From Phymatolithon calcareum (Eukaryota > Rhodophyta > Florideophyceae > Hapalidiales): DNA of 64,000 bases. Under the pieces are notes generated by a model that had not been told where the DNA came from, ran no database searches, and saw only the letters and a program-made list of their open reading frames with translations. Of the stretch, positions 9,941-19,852 are shown in pieces. Both the position numbers and the translations under genes were made by a program. The first letter of the stretch is position 1, and each line of letters opens with the position of its first letter. The DNA is taken from the NCBI GenBank assembly GCA_977006965.1, contig OZ345377.1, forward strand, positions 248,001-312,000. Direction: 5' to 3'.

Positions 9941-10959
9941 CTTGGGGAAGAAATTGCTTTTTTGGACCTTCATCACTTGGTGAAATACTTTGCTGAAAAC
10001 TCAGCCGTTTTTTGCTAGAGAGGGATATGGAGAAACCACACTCGCTGTTCTGGATTCCAATGGTTCTTCTAGTGGTTCTGTAGATTGGGCACTGCAATTT
10101 TGTCTGCCTTCCGCTTTTCTCTTCTGACCCCTTCTCCCCATCTCTCGTGTGGTGAACTTCTTAATGCGCAACAAAGGAATAAACTTCTTCTTATCTAAGA
10201 AGAAGTTATCCAAATTAGGTTGATCAGTCTGGCACGAACAGTTTTTGGGCCCACCGTTACAGACGATCCTTCTTGCAACTCAGACTTTCGGATGCTTGAA
10301 TTCCCAGGATTTTCAAACAATTTTCCATTGCCTTCCAGTCCATATTCGTTCATTTCGTTTGGATCCCGGGGGATCCGAAAACGATGTTGATGCATATATA
10401 GCTATTGACTACCCTTGGTACTCTAAAACGAATGAGCGTGTGGCTTGTTCAGAAGTATCCATTTTGGAGCATCGTTTGCTCACGAGGAGCAATCGGATAA
10501 CTGGAGATTATCAACATGTATGCTGTCTTATTTGTTCAAAGGTAAGATGTTTTGAAGAGCTTCTTGCTCAAGTTCGACATTCTATACATGTATAAGGCGA
10601 ACAAGCTCTACTCGTGCTCAGCAAAACTGGTCGAAACTAATTCTTAGGACCATAAGGGTAAAGGAAAGGGAGTTGGAATTCTGTTGGAGATTGGCAACCG
10701 AAGTGAATGCATCGAAAGGTGGCGTCGAACACCCGAAATTGGCTACAGTCTATCCCCGATAACTGGATCTCCGAATTTAGAATATCCTCGTTTTTCAGAA
10801 TACAGGAGATAGTGACGGATAAGGAATTGGCCTATATTCATTGAAATTTCAAGGATGTCGGAATATTCGATATCTGAATATCCTCAACGCTAGAGCCGTA
10901 GTTCATGCATTAAATTTACTAATTCATGCCACGGTGCATATTCTGCACTACTGTAATGT
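9941..10959. other. no recognisable gene
   Basis: Contains an open frame of 116 codons (10245-10595, plus) and several short leftward frames, none with known motifs. The nearest leftward frame abuts the piggyBac fragment but does not resemble that family. Probably degraded transposon sequence. Confidence 0.4.
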
Positions 10960-11034
10960 AGTGGTTCGGAGTCGAACACCGGTCCTTGGCAAATGTCGAC
11001 CATCGCTCTCAACGCGGTTAGCCATGATGACCAA
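10960..11034 (-). tRNA. tRNA-like sequence (probable pseudo-tRNA)
   Basis: On the minus strand TGGCTAACCGCG (11013-11024) resembles the RNA polymerase III A box, and TGTTCGACTCC (10968-10978) fits the B box, at tRNA-like spacing. The acceptor and T stems do not pair well (about four and three good pairs), so a working tRNA is unlikely. It may be a decayed tRNA or a tRNA-derived SINE head. No anticodon can be assigned with confidence. Confidence 0.3.
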
Positions 11035-11439
11035 AAGTTCAGTACCGCGTCTACTGCAAAGCGGTGAGTGCCAAATATGCCACCGGTTTGGGGTGAAGAA
11101 GACAAGTTTCCTCGGGTGCATTTTGAGCCATCGAACATAATCGCATGTAGCGCAATCTGTCGTGGAACAACGCGCCAGCTAAACGCCGCCTTAATTTTCG
11201 CTGCTGGGCGCATCGAAGGACGCACGAACAACGATGACAGGACCAAGTTGTGGGTTTGGTCGCAGTATGGCCAAATGGCTAATCTGCATACCCACGTCGT
11301 GCGGCAGAATTCTACATCCGCACCATCGGGAAAGGTAGACGCTTAGATTCAAGGTACACCCTGGGAACATTGTTCCCTCACGAGGCAGACGGATTGTCGG
11401 CAGATCTACACCCACGTTATGAGAAAGAGATCTAATGTT

Positions 11440-11970
11440 AGGGCTATGTTCAAGCTCGAAGCCTTGCTGATAGATGCCGCTGATGAATTTCCAGAAGATC
11501 AACCACAAGCCACACAACTGTACGCTCGAGAAATTGGCGCAGGCGCGGAGGTGAATGCGACGAACAGGTTCGAGTGCTTGCTTCAAGATGGCAGATAATG
11601 TGTAGCTGCACAGATATACCGTACAGCACAGATGTATAGTCGGGCCATACACGAAGATAACCCTCATCGATTGTAAAATTATAGAACTCCGTGGCGCGAG
11701 GTGGGTGAACAGGCACACCTTCTCTGCCGTCTTAAACCATCCCAAGATGTTCATCACATACACATCTGCGACTTCCTCAATAGAATTGGGTCTAATTCAA
11801 CGCCATGTTTCATAATAGGCATGGACAACAAAGGATAAATTTTGAGGAAGGCTGCAGAACTATACAAAAAGGCGCTACAGGACGTTGTGGATGTGGAAGC
11901 TATGAACAATTTGGGATGACACTTGCATGAAGGACGCCAAGGCGATCCATTCAACAATAAAAACTGTTTT
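11440..11970 (+). pseudogene. decayed Sel1-like repeat (TPR-like) gene
   Basis: The plus strand, read across several stops, gives successive units such as QATQLYAREIGAGAEVNAT...LLQDG, AQIYRTAQMYSRAIHED, and KAAELYKKALQDV-DVEAMNNLG-HLHEG. The 'A-x-x-LY-x-x-A...A-x-NLG-x-x-L-x-x-G' pattern is that of Sel1-like repeats, helical hairpins that act as protein-interaction scaffolds. Stops at several points show that the gene is dead. The leftward 190-codon frame over the same interval is a shadow. Confidence 0.55.
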
Positions 11971-12340
11971 TGTAGTTACGGGCGGTTTAGCATCTTTGAA
12001 ACACCATTGAGCTTCCCGCAACATTCTCGCGGGAATCAAAAACTCTTGACGAAAGCTCAAGTGCGCACTCAGTTAGGTACTTTCTGGCCTCATCAAATCA
12101 AGCTTAAAATTTGAAATGACCTCAGTTTAATATTTAGAGTCTATAAAAAGCAATGACGAACAGCTTGACAGGAAGTAGATCTCACGAATCTTTCTCAAAA
12201 GGCAATATTTCTCCAAATATGACCGTTCAAACCTGTGTAAAGGAACGAATTCTAAGGATTAGTCTGCATGAATGATCGAAAACCTCAAAAAGCTCGTGTG
12301 CTTTTGTAAACAAAGCTAAAAACGGCTATGTAGTCTCCCA

Positions 12341-14050
12341 GTGCTGCATTGTGATGAGCGCATTCTCCAGCACACGCCGAGAGTCCCTACCGCATGTTTT
12401 TGGTATTGCTCTTTCAGGAGAAACTGCTGTTTCCATTTTCGCACATTCAGCAATGATAGTCACAGCAATGTCCAGACGCGGGCATACTCTAATCTCGCTT
12501 ACCCGCCAGCAAAAAGCACACCTTGTGGAGGAACGTCCCCGGTGTGAACAAGATGGTCTCTTGACCTTTCAAAAGGAGCTATCAATCTGGGCGCAACAAA
12601 AGTTTTGGCTGTCGGCACCCACCGAGCCAGCCGGTCATCTCCAGAATTCTATCCTCTCCTTCGGCATTTACAGTACATTAAAAGGGTCTCCTAAAGCGGA
12701 ACAAAAGGGGGAAACATGCAGAGCTAGGGACATCCCTGGCTGAATGGGTTCGTGTGCACCACAGTACGGTCGTGTGTCAGAATGGTGAAGTGATCAAATT
12801 ACAAGGACGTCGAATTCTGGACGTCATTAGCGGTAAACCTGACGCCGAGGACAAGATATCTTTCAATTTTTCATCCGGATGTCTGGGAAATTTTCAAAAG
12901 CGCTGGGGACTAAAACAATTTAAACTCCATGGGGAAAGCAATGATGCTGATGTTAATGCAATAGCAGGGAATTTGCCCACTCTTCACGAAAAGCAAAAAA
13001 AATGCAATATAAATGACATCTGGAACGCGGATGAAACGGATGTTTTCTATCGCTTAGCTCCGTGCACAGCAATAGCACATGAACAGATGAGTGGACGAAA
13101 AAAGGACAAAGTGCGCTTGACATATTTGGTGTGCGCGAACGCAGACGGAATCGAAAACTTTCATCTCATGATTATCGGGAAGGCCACAAAACAGCGTTGT
13201 TCTTGAAACAAAACCGGAAAGAGCTCGGATTTGATTATTGGAACAACACAAAAGCTTGGATGAGCACGGACATATTCTTCTCATGGCTTAACCGCTTTGA
13301 CGCGTACATGGCACAACGCCCGCCCGCCAAGTAGTTCTCCTTCTCGACAATGCTAGCCACACGGAAAGCCATTTCTGCCTACAAATACAACTTCAAAACT
13401 CCAGCCCATGGATGCTGGAATAATCGCTGCGTTTAAGAAGCGGTACAGGAAGGTGCTTTACAGCTGAGCGCTCGACTATATTGATGGCGTAGTGGAGAGC
13501 ATATACAGTGTGGATCAACCCACTGCAATGCGCTGGACGGCGCAGATATAGGATGAGTTTCTTGGTCAGATTATTTTCAATTGCCAGGAAAAAACGCAGC
13601 TGTTAGACGAAAAGCTGAATGACGACAATTTGGCGCAAAAGAATGTAGAAGACTTAACGGACATGGACCTTGAAAATCTGATTAATGCTAACGCCGGCTT
13701 CGACGCAGATGATAATCTCAAGCCTTCTGAATCGCCATGATGAAGAGCCCTGCGTTCAGAACATCTCGATTAAGAATATAGTGGACGATGCCGTGCGCAT
13801 GATTAACGAGCGAGATTATGAAGAAGCTGTCCGTGATGAGTCGGACTCTGACGTGGACAGATTCATTGTGCTTCCGACTATAACGGAGCAGCTGAAGGCA
13901 CTCTCCATTACCAATCAAATCTTGGAAGATGCAGAACCATTAGGTTGTTCAGCGATGCGTGCAGTGGTGCATGCCCAGATGAGAGTGAGGCAGAAGAAGA
14001 CTGGCTCCATGAAACAGAGGCTGATTTCAGATTTCTTCATTAAAAATTGA
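12341..14050 (+). pseudogene. pogo/Tigger-type DDE transposase
   Basis: Consecutive plus-strand frames give a nearly whole pogo transposase: an N-terminal HTH (LTRQQKAHLVEE, FQKELSIWAQQKF), the CENP-B-like second HTH (LAEWVRVHHSTVVCQNGEVI), and the DDE core. The core contains DIWNADETDVFYR (first Asp), KDKVRLTYLVCANADG, VLLLDNASHTES (second Asp) and SPWMLE/MDAGIIAAFKKRYRK (third block). An acidic tail ends in KQRLISDFFIKN. Frameshifts occur near 12745, 13200, 13330 and 13430. Clear terminal inverted repeats were not found. The family inserts at TA and moves by cut and paste; this copy cannot. Confidence 0.85.
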
Positions 14051-14384
14051 TAGGACAATTAGTACAGTAGTGCAGAACTGAAATACACGTGTGAAACGAG
14101 AGTTATGATGAAAACTCACTTTCAGAATATTACCGATATCTTGATATCGGAGGCCTAACAATGGAAATCCAGTTCTCGAGGATTGACTGCATATTTCAAT
14201 CATTTTTACAAAAATATCGACAGAATACATTCAAAAAATAAAATGTCCTAATATATCCAGATTTGGCCAGTAATAGATGTGTAGCACGAGAGGGTTAAAA
14301 AAGAGCAGAAGAACCGGTGCAAGATAATATCCAAAAATCTTCAACAATTGTTATCAAGGTCGAGGACGACCAACAATTTTTTTC

Positions 14385-14470
14385 AATGTCGATATTATTA
14401 AACGCCTCAGAAACACTCTTGCGACTGCAAGGGAGATGCGATTAAGCTGCTACTGCTAGTGTAGCTTAAA
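14385..14470 (-). mobile_element. LINE 3'-end scrap
   Basis: The reverse complement of this stretch matches the 3' untranslated end seen at 16280-16360 and 17120-17200 ('GCATCTCCCTTACAGTCTTA...GTTTCTGAGGGCGTTT'). Only about 85 bp are left, in leftward orientation, just beyond the pogo relic. Confidence 0.6.
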
Positions 14471-14563
14471 GCACTCACTTCTGTTCCTTCTGGAGCGTCG
14501 TATCCCGACATGTGAGTCTAAAGTGCCCTTCTAAAATGCAGAGCACAAAAACTTGGAGACGCC

Positions 14564-14830
14564 TTAAATATTCTTCTCCGCGTAGCCTTCCGGAATTTGA
14601 GTGCCTATGTACCATTCCTGCTTGTCCTCGGAGAAGCTGCGCTCAATGCGTACCTCGCCTTCCCCTATGGCTACGGCAGGTGTTCTTGCGTTCTGTCCAG
14701 TTCTCTCGCGCAACATGCAAGCAACAACCTTACTTGTGTCGTCGGTCACGAAGGCGTGGCAGCAGACTGCGAGCGTGAGAAGTAGCACTGTCATGGCGAG
14801 AATTGCAGTGGCCGTGTAGTTCTGGCGCAT
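14564..14830 (-). CDS. small secreted or type-II membrane protein, unknown function
   Basis: 88 codons from ATG at 14830. Residues 1-26 form a strong signal peptide or anchor (polar start, then LAMTVLLLTLAVCCHA). The mature part is polar and charged (VTDDTSKVV..., SEDKQEWYIGTQIPEG), with two cysteines in the signal region and one after it. No family is recognised. The start lies only 6 bp beyond the stop of the upstream hypothetical gene on the same strand, which is unusual for a nuclear gene. It could be a separate short transcript, a second cistron, or a last exon whose splice I cannot see. Confidence 0.45.
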   Translation of the reverse strand: MRQNYTATAILAMTVLLLTLAVCCHAFVTDDTSKVVACMLRERTGQNARTPAVAIGEGEVRIERSFSEDKQEWYIGTQIPEGYAEKNI

Positions 14831-14836
14831 GATGAA

Positions 14837-15748
14837 TCAAACTTTAACCGTCCCGGTCGATTTGGCTAAGAGTTCACCAACAGCTTTGCCGACATCTGCC
14901 CCCGGAATTCCGTCTTGCACGACGCCAATGTACCGTAAAATGATCTCGAGGGCTCCGTACGGATCGACATGTTGGTCGCAGTTGCTGAGTGTAAGGTCAG
15001 AGACAGTGTCACCGCTCACAGAACAACCAAACTTGCGGTAATACTGTGAAATCATGATAGATGGTTGTTCTTGAATATTTCCCTTGAGCCGAACAAATAG
15101 ATTTTCCTCCTTGGCCAGTAGTAGAGCGAAACTCGTCTCCGATGTGATCGTAGGGTTAAACACGCTTTCGAGACTAACGCCGATGGAAAATTCCCTTCTG
15201 AAATTCTTTGCCCGCATTTCAGTTTGTGGGAGAACTTGGGGATGTCGGCCTTGCTGGATATTGCACGCAGAGGAGACGGCAATCAGCTTCGCACGCTCTT
15301 CCTTGATGAAGATCGGCAAACAGGTGTTGCGCCTCATTTTCATTCCATGATTTTTGTTTGTCTGGTTAACTGCAATTTGCAACAAATTATCTGTGAGCTC
15401 AACTCACTTAGTTTGGGTGCCCCAGAAAAACGCACCCTCGGAAATGAGCACGGAGATTGCTGCGCGTTGCAATGGGACTTTGCCGGCTTTAGTATTCTTC
15501 TCAGGTGCAGTCTTGAGCTTGAAATCCGGGGAGCCTCGTAGCCAGCGAATGTAGTTGAGCGGGTTCCAAGCTTGATCGACAGTGACGGCGAGCGCATACT
15601 GGCGCGTTGACACTCGCTCAGATCCGCCCGAGACGAGCAGGGATTTCAGTATATATTCGAATGACTTGAGTGCGACAATAGCGAGCAATGCTGTGATGAC
15701 GGCCTCGAACCCATCTGACGGATAAAGAGATTCCACTGCGAAGGTCAT
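14837..15748 (-). CDS. hypothetical membrane-anchored protein, two exons
   Basis: ATG at 15748. Exon 1 (15748-15408) encodes an N-terminal hydrophobic segment (VITALLAIVALKSFEYIL) and a conserved-looking core (TVDQAWNPLNYIRWLRGSPD). It ends at a consensus donor, GTGAGT, at 15407. The best acceptor is TTTCAG ending at 15198. Exon 2 (15197-14837) then continues in frame (two bases plus one base make a Lys codon) with EFSIGVSLESVFNPTITSE, YYRKFGCSVSGDTVSDL and a C-terminus rich in small residues. The product would be about 233 aa. The intron region is itself open in one frame for about 60 codons, so intron retention is possible. No known family is recognised. The next gene on the strand starts 6 bp after the stop. 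Confidence 0.5.
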
Positions 15749-15876
15749 ATTTTCTCGAAATGAAGCTCGGGGATGAACACAGAAAATTTAGATGGGGATA
15801 GGATTAGGGAAAAAGCAGAGAAGAGCAAGAATTGAGGGCCGTTATATACTGCATATCACAGCACTTGGAGAACGTG

Positions 15877-16374
15877 TGGTCTACTCCGGCCATCATCAGA
15901 CTACCGAAAGCACGTCACCGCCAATTGGCGATTAAATGGGCATTCGGACGTTTTCCCCCATTGAGTACCACTCTTCTGGAAGAAAAATTCGGTGAAATCG
16001 TACCAACTCTCATGAACAAGCTCGAAGTGTACCTTCAAAGATATCGACTAACAGAAGAGGAGACTAGTGAGACTGAAAAGGCACTTGACAAAGTACTATT
16101 CTTCACAATCGTCTTTTATGACGACATGGAATAGACCAAGACAAAATAGAACGGCGACGCTGAGATTCACGCGAACAGGACAAGTGGACTCTAAGCTTTT
16201 CCCTCCATGGAGGAGGGTTTTTGCAGCTAGGGCTACGACGATAGCAACGAGCTTTTGCGGGCTTTAACAGAGTAACGGAGCTACCAAGGTAGTAGCATCT
16301 GAAACGCATCTCCCTTACAGTCTTATGAGTGTTTCTGAGGGCGTTTAATAAATTCAAAATTCAAAAAAAAAAAA
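15877..16374 (+). mobile_element. 5'-truncated LINE with 14-bp target duplication
   Basis: Flanked by ACTTGGAGAACGTG at 15863-15876 and 16375-16388. The insert starts within the C-terminal coding region (LPKARHRQLAIKWAFGRFPP..., ETEKALDKVLFF). It then has a 3' untranslated part with a short CCTCC/GGAGG hairpin and ends in a poly-A run. Truncated 5' end, A-tail and a 14-bp duplication are the marks of target-primed reverse transcription. The last coding residues are replaced by a 3' end that also occurs at 16949-17208. Confidence 0.92.
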
Positions 16375-16815
16375 ACTTGGAGAACGTGGATCTGCTCGCA
16401 GTGAGTATACGATAAGTGGTAACGTATCGCTTCCAAGGTGGAACCGAAGTGTAAGCGATGTGTTGACACTTATCGGCATAAAAACAGAACGTTACAGTTG
16501 ACAGCCGTTGAGATCTGTTTGCAGAGAACACAGTATTATTCTCTGCACAAAGATGTCAAAGGCTGTCAACGGAAACGTCGTATTTTTATCAAAATAGGAG
16601 TTGCGGTTCAAAGACGTACTACGCTTATGAAAACGCATCATTACGACCATGTTAATGATGCGCATTTTGCAGAATTGTTATAGAGCTTTCCCCTGATTGT
16701 ACCGTACATGATGTACGGTACAGTACCATAAAGTTGATTTAAAATAGAATTTTACCATCAGAAAATTTTTGTGTTTTTTAAGTCATTATTCAAAAAGAAC
16801 TGCAGTTCATTTGAT

Positions 16816-16931
16816 GAAAGTCGGAAGTACAAGAGACGTATGATAATTTAGTGATCCACTCGAAAGAGCTCGGTTCTGAATCCGCATGCGGATCACTAAG
16901 TTATCATACGTCTCTTGTATTTGCGACTTTC
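16816..16931. repeat. foldback repeat, 42-bp arms
   Basis: Arms 16816-16857 and 16890-16931 are near-perfect reverse complements (both contain ACAAGAGACGTATGATAA or its complement) around a loop of about 32 bp. It is non-coding and likely a foldback element or MITE. The LINE insertion at 16949 begins just downstream. Confidence 0.8.
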
Positions 16932-16948
16932 ACCAGTGCTTGATGCAA

Positions 16949-17208
16949 TCGTCTTTTATGACGACATGGAATAGACCAAGACAAAATAGAACGGCGACGC
17001 TGAGATTCCTACGAACAGGACAAGTGGACTCTAAGCTTTTCCCTCCACCTTCTCTGGAGGAGGGTTTTTGCAGCTAGGGCTACGACGATAGCAACGAGCT
17101 TTTGCGGGCTTTAACGGAGCTACCAAGGTAGTAGCACCTGAAACGCATCTCCCTTACAGTCTTATGAGTGTTTCTGAGGGCGTTTAATAAATTCAAAATT
17201 CAAAAAAA
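16949..17208 (+). mobile_element. 5'-truncated LINE 3' end with 14-bp target duplication
   Basis: Flanked by AGTGCTTGATGCAA at 16935-16948 and 17209-17222. The 260-bp insert is nearly identical to the last part of the insertion at 15877-16374, including TCTAAGCTTTTCCCTCC, AGTCTTATGAGTGTTTCTGA and the A-tail. Both copies therefore come from one active LINE family and are recent relative to the rest of the debris. Confidence 0.92.
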
Positions 17209-17222
17209 AGTGCTTGATGCAA

Positions 17223-18795
17223 CATCATGGTTGGTGTTGATCGTATCTTGCGGAATGGCTTAATCTCCTCCTTGTTTCAAAAGAGCAAGTTCTTATGATA
17301 CTTGCTTGCTCGTTTATTTCTACTGCAGAACACGAGCTATGATTGTGTCAAAAAATTGTAACATATAATAAAGGCATAGCGGGGTACAAATTCCTGGGAA
17401 CTATCATAAATTACGCCCTTTTTTGTCCACCCTTCGAGATAACGTTACGATACACCACTGTATTCCAACCAGCGATTTTTCCCTTTATCTACCAGTGCGA
17501 AAGCAAGTCCCTTATTTTCGCAAGAGGTTTGGAAAAGACCCTAAGCCTTCTGCTCCTTAGGGGCCGCTCTAAAAGATTCGAGTGACACTGCGTCATACCT
17601 TCTTGATGCATAACGCAATTATGTGCTCTGCGAAGGCGCCGGAAGCCATATGACCTAAATTTCGCGCCAAATCGCTCATTGATTGGGAGCGAATGGAAGA
17701 TGCTCTCTCGCGTTGGCCGGAACATAGATCGAAGCGGATGGATGCGGCGGCTTTATGAAGTGCACTGGGGGAGCACGGCAGCATTTTGGCCCGAATATTA
17801 TTTGATTTATTTGGGCCGAAATGCTGCCGTACTCCTCCACAGTGGAATATTCATATTTCGCTATGGCGATTTTTCAGTGGATCGGTTTAGCGCTACGACT
17901 TGGATGGCGATCGCGCAGACGTGAGAACGAATGGAAACGACGCTCGTCCGCTGGCCGGGAAATGACACAATAGGGGTTAGATGAGTGTGGTGGATCGTGT
18001 GGCACTATCGAACCGCTCTGTGACGAGTTCTGGTCAGTAAACTAGGATAAGGCCTTTCGCGACGACTAGAGATTCATGAAGCATTTCCACAGATATTTCC
18101 CCATGAAACTAAACTGTTACAAACTGCTACTAATGATACGATGGAAGGCCGTTTACGACCTTAGTGACTATCTTTACTAGAAGCCCGATGTATCCACCTG
18201 TTCTTTTTGCGATGTTTGTCAAGCACCACAGTTACTTGCACATTCATTCGCCATAGCAACCATCTCATCAGTACTACCAGTAGTACTGACAACCTCATTC
18301 GCACTACGCGATCCAGATTAACTACCCACCAAGGCATCACCACTCGTCGCCCATGCCGATCTCGCCATTGCCGACATTGAATATCGTCCAATGTTAGCGG
18401 TCGCCGCGCTATGAGCTGCTCTTTAAGCGGAGAATACCTCGAAGCAGACGGCTTGGGAAACGCGTGGCAACAACTACCACTGCTCTTGCCGAAGTATGCG
18501 CGGCCGTCTCCGCCACTGCCGCGCGCTTATTCGCTTTGGCTCGTGATAACACATGTGCGTGTGCATTCGCTCTACAAGAAACCATGCCACTATTGCACCC
18601 GTACAGGCGTGACGTAGTTTTACTCGGCGGCGCTTGCTAGACGGAAGTTGCTTCTCTGGAAGCGGACCCCGAAGGAGCTGGCGGGTAAGGTCAAATGAAT
18701 AGCCACCGATTGAGTTCTTGTCCCTGAATATACAACTGTCCAAAGAAAATGTCTGAAGTTAACAACTTAAATGAAAACGAAAGCAAAGGATTTTA
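17223..18795. repeat. gene-free stretch with a foldback element near 17.77 kb
   Basis: Arms 17768-17790 and 17815-17837 pair (GGCAGCATTTTGGCCC against GGGCCGAAATGCTGCC) around an AT-rich loop. GCGAATGGA...GGCCGG is also repeated directly near 17690 and 17930, suggesting a larger foldback structure. The open frames in the rest carry no recognisable motif. Confidence 0.5.
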
Positions 18796-18880
18796 GCGCA
18801 ACGAAGAATCACTCAGGCGCAATGATAATTGACAAAGGTAGCTTTAATTAAACAGAAATCCAATCCAATCCCTGAGCATA
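18796..18880 (+). mobile_element. LINE/SINE 3' tail ending in a (AATCC)n microsatellite, copy 1
   Basis: GCGCAACGAAGAATCACTCA, CAATGATAATTGAC and a terminal AATCCAATCC run match 30250-30335 in order and orientation. A shared 3' end closed by a short microsatellite instead of poly-A is typical of CR1/L2- and R1-like LINEs and their SINEs. Confidence 0.6.
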
Positions 18881-18904
18881 CAATTAGTGCCAGCCAAGGG
18901 CGCT

Positions 18905-19302
18905 CACAGAGGGGCCTTCTTGAGAATTCATCAATATCGCGGCATAGACCCAGTCAAAAAGGTCCTCATTACCAGTCACTATTTCGTGGACTGGTTACAA
19001 GGACGCGGCATAGGTTTTCAGTGGCTGAGTGTGATTTGCAAACTTTCGTTTCAGATGTTTTCGCACACTTTTGGGCAAAAACTTGAAACATCACGAAAAG
19101 TTTGGTTGAAAAGCAATTCCACTTCCGAAAACTAAAAATCGTTATGAGAAAAAATGTCGCATAGATGAGCACATCAGCCACGCCAAACCTATGCCGCGTC
19201 CTCATTACCAGTGAAAATATTTGGGACTGGATTTGCGGACTTTTCCAGACTGTTACTGCGGACGCAAAAATCGAATTCTCAAGAAGGTCCCTCTCACAGC
19301 AT
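18905..19302. mobile_element. foldback/MITE element with nested inverted repeats
   Basis: The outer arms near 18905-18935 and 19272-19300 share CCTTCTTGAGAATTC and its complement. An inner pair at about 18990-19020 and 19183-19213 shares GGACGCGGCATAGGTTT and its complement. The core between them has no coding signal. Two nested inverted repeats about 400 bp across suggest a foldback transposon. Confidence 0.65.
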
Positions 19303-19852
19303 CATCGGGTATGATACTCAAGTCAACTGCCACCAGCACGTCGGCACGTGCCGAGTCAAGCTATATGCGCCGTGCCTTCCAAGTGTGTGCCACAGTGATT
19401 TCAGCTGATATATGAACAGTCTCAAAATGTATGACCAAATTGCGTGCTATTTTTCATGGCGGGTGACTTTGGTTGTCACCTGACAAGGACACGTGCAACG
19501 TCTGGATCACTAGTGCCACCGACACTGTGACTCCGGCAGTGCCAGTGACACGAACAGTGTCACACACTCCTCTTCTCCCGTACCTCGCTTACCCGACCCA
19601 CCAAAGTTTGGAATGTGTTTGAAATTTGGGAATCATTTTCTTAATAAATTGCGTATTTTTTAAAATCAAAAATCTGCTTTCGCTTCCGTATTCAGCTCTG
19701 AATCTGTGCCATGGCGTTTAATGTACTGCAGGCCTCTGCATTCAATGGCCGTGGGAGCATTATTCGTCCAACCCGCGCACCAGGGCTATTTCTTCATACG
19801 ATATCATTAATCCTTAATGCTTCTGCCGCCCATGGGACCTCATGCGAACTGT
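19303..19852. other. no gene; short palindromes
   Basis: Contains small inverted repeats based on CACTGT/ACAGTG near 19530-19570 and a TA-rich stretch before 19680. No open frame with coding character was seen. Confidence 0.4.

Noticed and set aside
10245-10595. Rightward frame of 116 codons as a gene
   Set aside because: No ATG context, motif or neighbour supports it; region is transposon debris.
11191-11763. Leftward frame of 190 codons
   Set aside because: Antisense to the Sel1-like relic; no motif or coding bias.
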